Shown here piece by piece: positions 21,483-24,567 of a stretch of DNA of 24,567 bases. This DNA comes from Bacteroidales bacterium UBA2939 (lineage in GTDB: Bacteria > Bacteroidota > Bacteroidia > Bacteroidales > P3): positions 23,404-47,970 of the forward strand of contig DECD01000018.1 of assembly GCA_002349055.1 (NCBI GenBank), given 5' to 3'. A model generated the notes under the pieces. It made no database searches. It saw only the letters and a list, made by a program, of their open reading frames with translations, and had not been told where the DNA came from. The translations under genes were made by a program, and so were the position numbers. Positions within the stretch are counted from its first letter, which is position 1; the number at the start of each line of letters is the position of its first letter.

Positions 21483-21959
21483 TTATTTGTACTCGGCGAT
21501 GATGCCGGGGACCATGTCGGGGGTGAGGCGGCCGTAGACCTTGTCGCCAATCATGGCGACGGGGGCGAGACCACAGGCACCGACGCAACGGAGGGTGTTC
21601 AGAGAGAACTTGCCGTCGGGGGTGCACTTGCCGACCTGGATGTTCAGGTTACGCTGGAAGGCATCGAGGACTTTCTCGGCGCCACGCACGTAGCAGGCGG
21701 TACCCAGGCAGATGTCGATGGGGTGCTCGCCCTTGGGCTCCATGGTGAAGAAGCTGTAGAAGGAGACGATGCCATAGACACGCGACACGGGGATGTTCAG
21801 CTCGTGGGCCACGACTTCCTGAACCTCGGCGGGCAGATAGCCGAACTTGCCCTGCACCTGGTGGAGGACATTGATAACCTCACCGGGCTTGTTACCAAAG
21901 CTCTTGGCGATGTCTTTGATAACTTTGATTTTATCTTCAGAGATTTTGATGTTTGCCAT
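21483..21959 (-). CDS. hydC: [FeFe] hydrogenase subunit HydC (NuoE-like)
   Basis: This 158-residue thioredoxin-fold [2Fe-2S] subunit resembles NuoE and HndA. The cluster ligands are C84 and C89 (CLGTAC) and C125 and C129 (CVGAC). The N-terminal helical part contains GYLPAEVQEVVAHELNIPVSRVYGIVSFYSFF, broken here only by helix ends, which is typical of the family. In the trimeric hydrogenase it relays electrons with HydB between NADH and the HydA subunit. It is the last gene of the operon, 87 nt after hydA, with an inverted repeat in the gap and a terminator after it. Confidence 0.93.
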   Translation of the reverse strand: MANIKISEDKIKVIKDIAKSFGNKPGEVINVLHQVQGKFGYLPAEVQEVVAHELNIPVSRVYGIVSFYSFFTMEPKGEHPIDICLGTACYVRGAEKVLDAFQRNLNIQVGKCTPDGKFSLNTLRCVGACGLAPVAMIGDKVYGRLTPDMVPGIIAEYK

Positions 21960-21975
21960 TGTTCTTGGTTTTATA

Positions 21976-22035
21976 GATTGGATAGAGGCGATAGATACGA
22001 TAGATTTCTATAGGTTCTATTGCTTCTATCCAATC
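21976..22035. repeat. Inverted repeat between hydA and hydC
   Basis: Arms GATTGGATAGA (21976-21986) and TCTATCCAATC (22025-22035) are exact complements. Between them are CGATAGAT iterations. The element could form a hairpin in the hydA-hydC message and affect its stability or the ratio of subunits; it has no T-run and is not a terminator. Confidence 0.65.
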
Positions 22036-22046
22036 CTATTGTTACT

Positions 22047-23840
22047 TTATTTCGTGATCTCGACTTTGTCGCTCTTGTCGAAGTAGTGGGTGTGGAGCTG
22101 CTCGTGGCTGAGGTGGCCGCAGGGTTCACCGTAGTACTCCTTGTAGATGGCGATGATGTCGGGGTTCTCGTGGCTCTTGCGGATGGGCTTGCCAGCGTCC
22201 TCGCGGTAGATGGCGTCCATACGGCGCTTGATGATGTCGCTCTTGCCGTGGTGGTAGGGCTGACCAGCACCGCCGATGCAGCCACCCGGGCAGGCCATCA
22301 CCTCGATGAAGTGGTAGCCGTTGGGGTTGCCTTCGCGGACTTCTTCCATGAGTTTGCGGGCGTTGCTGAGGCCGTAGCAGATGGCAATCTTGACAGGCAG
22401 GCCGGCGAAGTCGACAGTGGCTTCGCGGATGCTCTCGCCGAAGATACCGCGGCACTCCTCGAAGTCGATCTTCGGGAGGGTCTTGCCGGTGTGGACCTCG
22501 TAGGCGGTACGGAGGGCAGCCTCCATAACACCGCCGGTGGCGCCGAAGATGACGGCGGCACCAGTGGACTGGCCGAGGGGGCTGTCGAAGTCCTCTTCGG
22601 GCATGCTGTTGAGGTCGATGTTGCTCTGCTTGAGCATGTGGGCGAGCTCACGGGTGGTGAGGCTGAAGTTGACATCCTGGTCGGTACCGTTGCCGAGTTC
22701 GGGACGGGCGCACTCGCTCTTCTTGGCCAGGCAGGGCATAATGGAGACGCAGACGACATCCTCGCGCTTCACACCGATCTTCGGGGCGAAGTAGTTCTTG
22801 GTGACAGCGCCGAACATACCCTGGGGCGACTTGGCGGTCGAGGGATGACCGAGCAGGTCGGGGAAGTTCTTCTCGTAGAAGGTGACCCAAGCGGGGCAGC
22901 AGCTGGTGAACATGGGCATCTTGACGTCCTTATCGCCAGCGAGGAGCTTCTTCACGCGGCCGAGGAGCTCGGTGCCTTCTTCCATGATGGTGAGGTCAGC
23001 GCTCCAGTCGGTGTCGAAGACATAGTCGAAACCGAGGCGGCGGAGTGCAGCGGCCATCTTGCCGGTGACGATGGTGCCGGGTTCCATGCCGAACTCTTCG
23101 CCGAGGGCGACGCGGACGGCGGGAGCGGTCTGGACGACGACCTTCTTGGTCGGGTCGGCGAGGGCCTTACGCACATCATTGATGTTGTCGACGAGGGTGA
23201 GGGCACCCACGGGGCACACCTGGACACACTGGCCGCAGTTGACGCAGGAGCTGTCGCCGAGTTTCTGCTCGAAGGCGGGAGCGACCACCGAGGGGAAGCC
23301 GCGGTTGACGCCGCTGAGGGCGCCGACGCTCTGGAACTTGGAGCACATGGTCTCGCAGCGGCGGCAGTAGACGCATTTGTCCATGTCGCGATAGACGCTG
23401 AGAGTGGTGTCTTTCTCATAGTGGCTCTGCTCGCCCTTGAAGGGGATCTCGCGGATGCCCATCTTGGCGGCGAGGGCCTGAAGTTCGCAGTCGCCGCTCT
23501 TCTCGCACTGGAGGCAGTCGTTCGGGTGGTCGCTGAGGATCAGCTCGAGGACGGTCTTGCGGGCGTTGAGGGCGCGGGGCGAAGCGGTGAGGACCTCCAT
23601 ACCTTCTACGCAATCGGTGGCGCAGGCGGGGGCCAGGTTGCGGCGGGGTTTGCCGTTGAAGTCCTTGGTGACTTCAACCATGCAGACGCGGCATCCGCCG
23701 GGTTTGTTTTCAAATTTCATTCCGTCGAGCTCAAAATAGCAGAGCGTCGGAATCTCGATACCGGCCATGCGGGCAGCTTTCAGGATAGTGGTGCCTTCGG
23801 GGACCTGGATCGCTTTGTTATCTATTGTTACGTTGATCAT
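22047..23840 (-). CDS. hydA: NADH-linked [FeFe] hydrogenase catalytic subunit
   Basis: This 597-residue enzyme reduces protons to hydrogen in the cytoplasm. In order: [2Fe-2S] domain (C34, C50, C53, C73), His-ligated [4Fe-4S] site (H105, C109, C112, C118), two [4Fe-4S] clusters (CVYCRRCETMC and CVNCGQCVQVCP at 156-210), and the H-cluster with its three signatures TSCCPAW (312-318), MPCLAKKSE (368-376) and MACPGGCIGGAGQP (515-527). A small-subunit-like tail follows (about 530-590). The size matches HndD-type subunits and is shorter than Thermotoga HydA, lacking its extra C-terminal [2Fe-2S] domain. With HydB and HydC upstream and downstream, it most likely forms an electron-bifurcating enzyme using NADH and reduced ferredoxin. 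Maturases are not in this window. Confidence 0.95.
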   Translation of the reverse strand: MINVTIDNKAIQVPEGTTILKAARMAGIEIPTLCYFELDGMKFENKPGGCRVCMVEVTKDFNGKPRRNLAPACATDCVEGMEVLTASPRALNARKTVLELILSDHPNDCLQCEKSGDCELQALAAKMGIREIPFKGEQSHYEKDTTLSVYRDMDKCVYCRRCETMCSKFQSVGALSGVNRGFPSVVAPAFEQKLGDSSCVNCGQCVQVCPVGALTLVDNINDVRKALADPTKKVVVQTAPAVRVALGEEFGMEPGTIVTGKMAAALRRLGFDYVFDTDWSADLTIMEEGTELLGRVKKLLAGDKDVKMPMFTSCCPAWVTFYEKNFPDLLGHPSTAKSPQGMFGAVTKNYFAPKIGVKREDVVCVSIMPCLAKKSECARPELGNGTDQDVNFSLTTRELAHMLKQSNIDLNSMPEEDFDSPLGQSTGAAVIFGATGGVMEAALRTAYEVHTGKTLPKIDFEECRGIFGESIREATVDFAGLPVKIAICYGLSNARKLMEEVREGNPNGYHFIEVMACPGGCIGGAGQPYHHGKSDIIKRRMDAIYREDAGKPIRKSHENPDIIAIYKEYYGEPCGHLSHEQLHTHYFDKSDKVEITK

Positions 23841-23940
23841 TTCCTTTTTTAGTTTAAGTTCTTAGTTTAAGTTTTTAGTTCTTGCGGCAGGGTGGCCCCG
23901 ACTGCTTAAACTGAAAACTAATAACTAAAACTGATTCATA
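23841..23940. repeat. AACTTAAACTAA repeats between hydB and hydA
   Basis: On the minus strand AACTTAAACTAA occurs twice near hydA, and an imperfect complementary stretch (TTTTAGTTATTAGTTTTCAG) lies at the hydB end, flanking a GC-rich centre. It could fold into a long imperfect hairpin in the operon message. This is another intergenic repeat of the kind that recurs in such genomes. Confidence 0.5.
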
Positions 23941-24567
23941 TTATTTAATCGAGATGGCACCAAACTTACAGTTCTGGTAGCAGGCACCGCACTTGACGCA
24001 CTTGGACTGTTCGATCACCATGGAAGCCAGCTTGTGGCCCGGGGCGGTGTAGTCGGTACGGCTGATGGTTTCGGCGGGGCAGTTCTTGGCGCACTTGCCG
24101 CAACCGATGCACTTCTCGGGGTCGATGACATACTGCATGAGTTTCTTGCAGACGCCGGCGCGGCACTTCTTGTCGACGACGTGCTCGACGTACTCATCCC
24201 AGAAGTTGTCGAGGGTGGAGAGCACGGGGTTCGGCGAGGTCTGGCCGAGACCGCAGAGGGCGCTGTCCTTGATGACGGCGGCGAGGTTGCGGAGGGCGTT
24301 GAGGTCGTCCATCGTGCCGTTGCCGTTGGTGATCTTCTCGAGGAGCTCGCAGAGGCGCTTGTTACCGATGCGGCAGGGGCTGCACTTACCGCAGCTCTCC
24401 TCGCAGGTGAACTCAAGATAGAACTTGGCGATAGCAGGCATGCAAGAGGTTTCGTCCATGACGACCATACCGCCGGAGCCCATCATCGAACCAGCAGCCA
24501 CGAGGCTGTCGTAGTCGATTTCGGTATCGAGGTGCTTGGCTGTGAGGCAGCCGCCGGAAGGACCGCC
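23941..24567 (-). CDS. hydB: [FeFe] hydrogenase subunit HydB (NuoF-like), 5' end outside window
   Basis: The 208 C-terminal residues of the flavin/NADH-binding subunit are visible; the frame stays open to the window edge, so the true start is outside. The segment begins GGPSGGCLT, then the NuoF [4Fe-4S] site ESCGKCSPCRIG with the later LCGLGQ cysteine, and a C-terminal pair of ferredoxin-type [4Fe-4S] motifs (CIGCGKCAKNCP and CVKCGACYQNC). This C-terminal ferredoxin extension is the mark of HydB/HndC in multimeric hydrogenases rather than respiratory complex I. It oxidises NADH and passes electrons to HydA and ferredoxin. It is separated from hydA by 100 nt of repeat. Confidence 0.93.
   Translation of the reverse strand, partial: GGPSGGCLTAKHLDTEIDYDSLVAAGSMMGSGGMVVMDETSCMPAIAKFYLEFTCEESCGKCSPCRIGNKRLCELLEKITNGNGTMDDLNALRNLAAVIKDSALCGLGQTSPNPVLSTLDNFWDEYVEHVVDKKCRAGVCKKLMQYVIDPEKCIGCGKCAKNCPAETISRTDYTAPGHKLASMVIEQSKCVKCGACYQNCKFGAISIK

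Noticed and set aside
22020..23852. 610-codon open frame on the plus strand
   Set aside because: It is the antisense of hydA, whose minus-strand product has all hydrogenase cluster motifs. The plus-strand product is a low-complexity Ala/Gly/Val/Asp-rich shadow.

Overview
The window reads as a chromosome segment of an anaerobic member of the Bacteroidales. The grounds are Bacteroides-type promoters (TTTG, 19 nt, TAnnTTTG), a secreted peptidase with a type IX secretion C-terminal sorting domain, a UpxY/NusG-like antiterminator, few Shine-Dalgarno sites, and an NADH-linked [FeFe] hydrogenase. No phage, integrase, transposase, rRNA gene or CRISPR array is visible.

Layout. (1) 1-1205: 5' part of a UDP-glucose 6-dehydrogenase gene (minus) with promoter and long leader. 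(2) 1376-2746: two minus-strand tRNA-Val genes (CAC and GAC), each with terminator and an almost identical promoter, flanking a plus-strand ComEA-like HhH gene; a triplicated 58-bp repeat lies in the leader of the second tRNA. (3) 2747-6697: tight plus-strand operon of nitroreductase, short ComEC, NusG/UpxY-like factor and M14 carboxypeptidase. (4) 6704-8270: minus-strand sodium:alanine symporter split by a one-base frameshift. (5) 8330-10311: plus-strand operon of a small start-less coding stretch, a zinc-type CDF exporter, a Bcp peroxiredoxin and a secreted calycin-like protein. (6) 10435-21366: long minus-strand run, possibly one operon, headed by a 1551-residue exonuclease/RecQ/UvrD-like fusion, then PfkB kinase, DUF5714 lipoprotein, PhzF isomerase, flavodoxin-ferredoxin fusion, small unknown protein, ThrE-like exporter, cupin, and Dus. 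(7) 21434-24567: hydrogenase operon hydB-hydA-hydC (minus; hydB is cut by the window edge).

The most unusual property is spread over the whole window. At least nine otherwise normal housekeeping genes appear to carry short extra segments, in frame, made of repeat sequence that belongs in intergenic DNA. These include a 43-bp palindromic element in two unrelated genes, with compensatory stem changes; an AATTTTC-type A/T-rich repeat in ThrE, EFR1, PfkB and perhaps RecQ, always in the stop-free orientation; an ATCAGGCA-type repeat in EFR1 and PhzF; and pyrimidine- or CACATT-rich stretches in Dus and Ugd. This resembles the palindromic elements of Rickettsia that insert inside ORFs, but with several element families. 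Claims that orthologues lack these segments rest on my knowledge of the families and were not computed.

Functionally the window is mostly core metabolism and envelope: nucleotide-sugar oxidation, tRNA supply and modification, DNA uptake, metal and amino-acid transport, peroxide defence, DNA repair, and hydrogen production coupled to NADH and ferredoxin oxidation.
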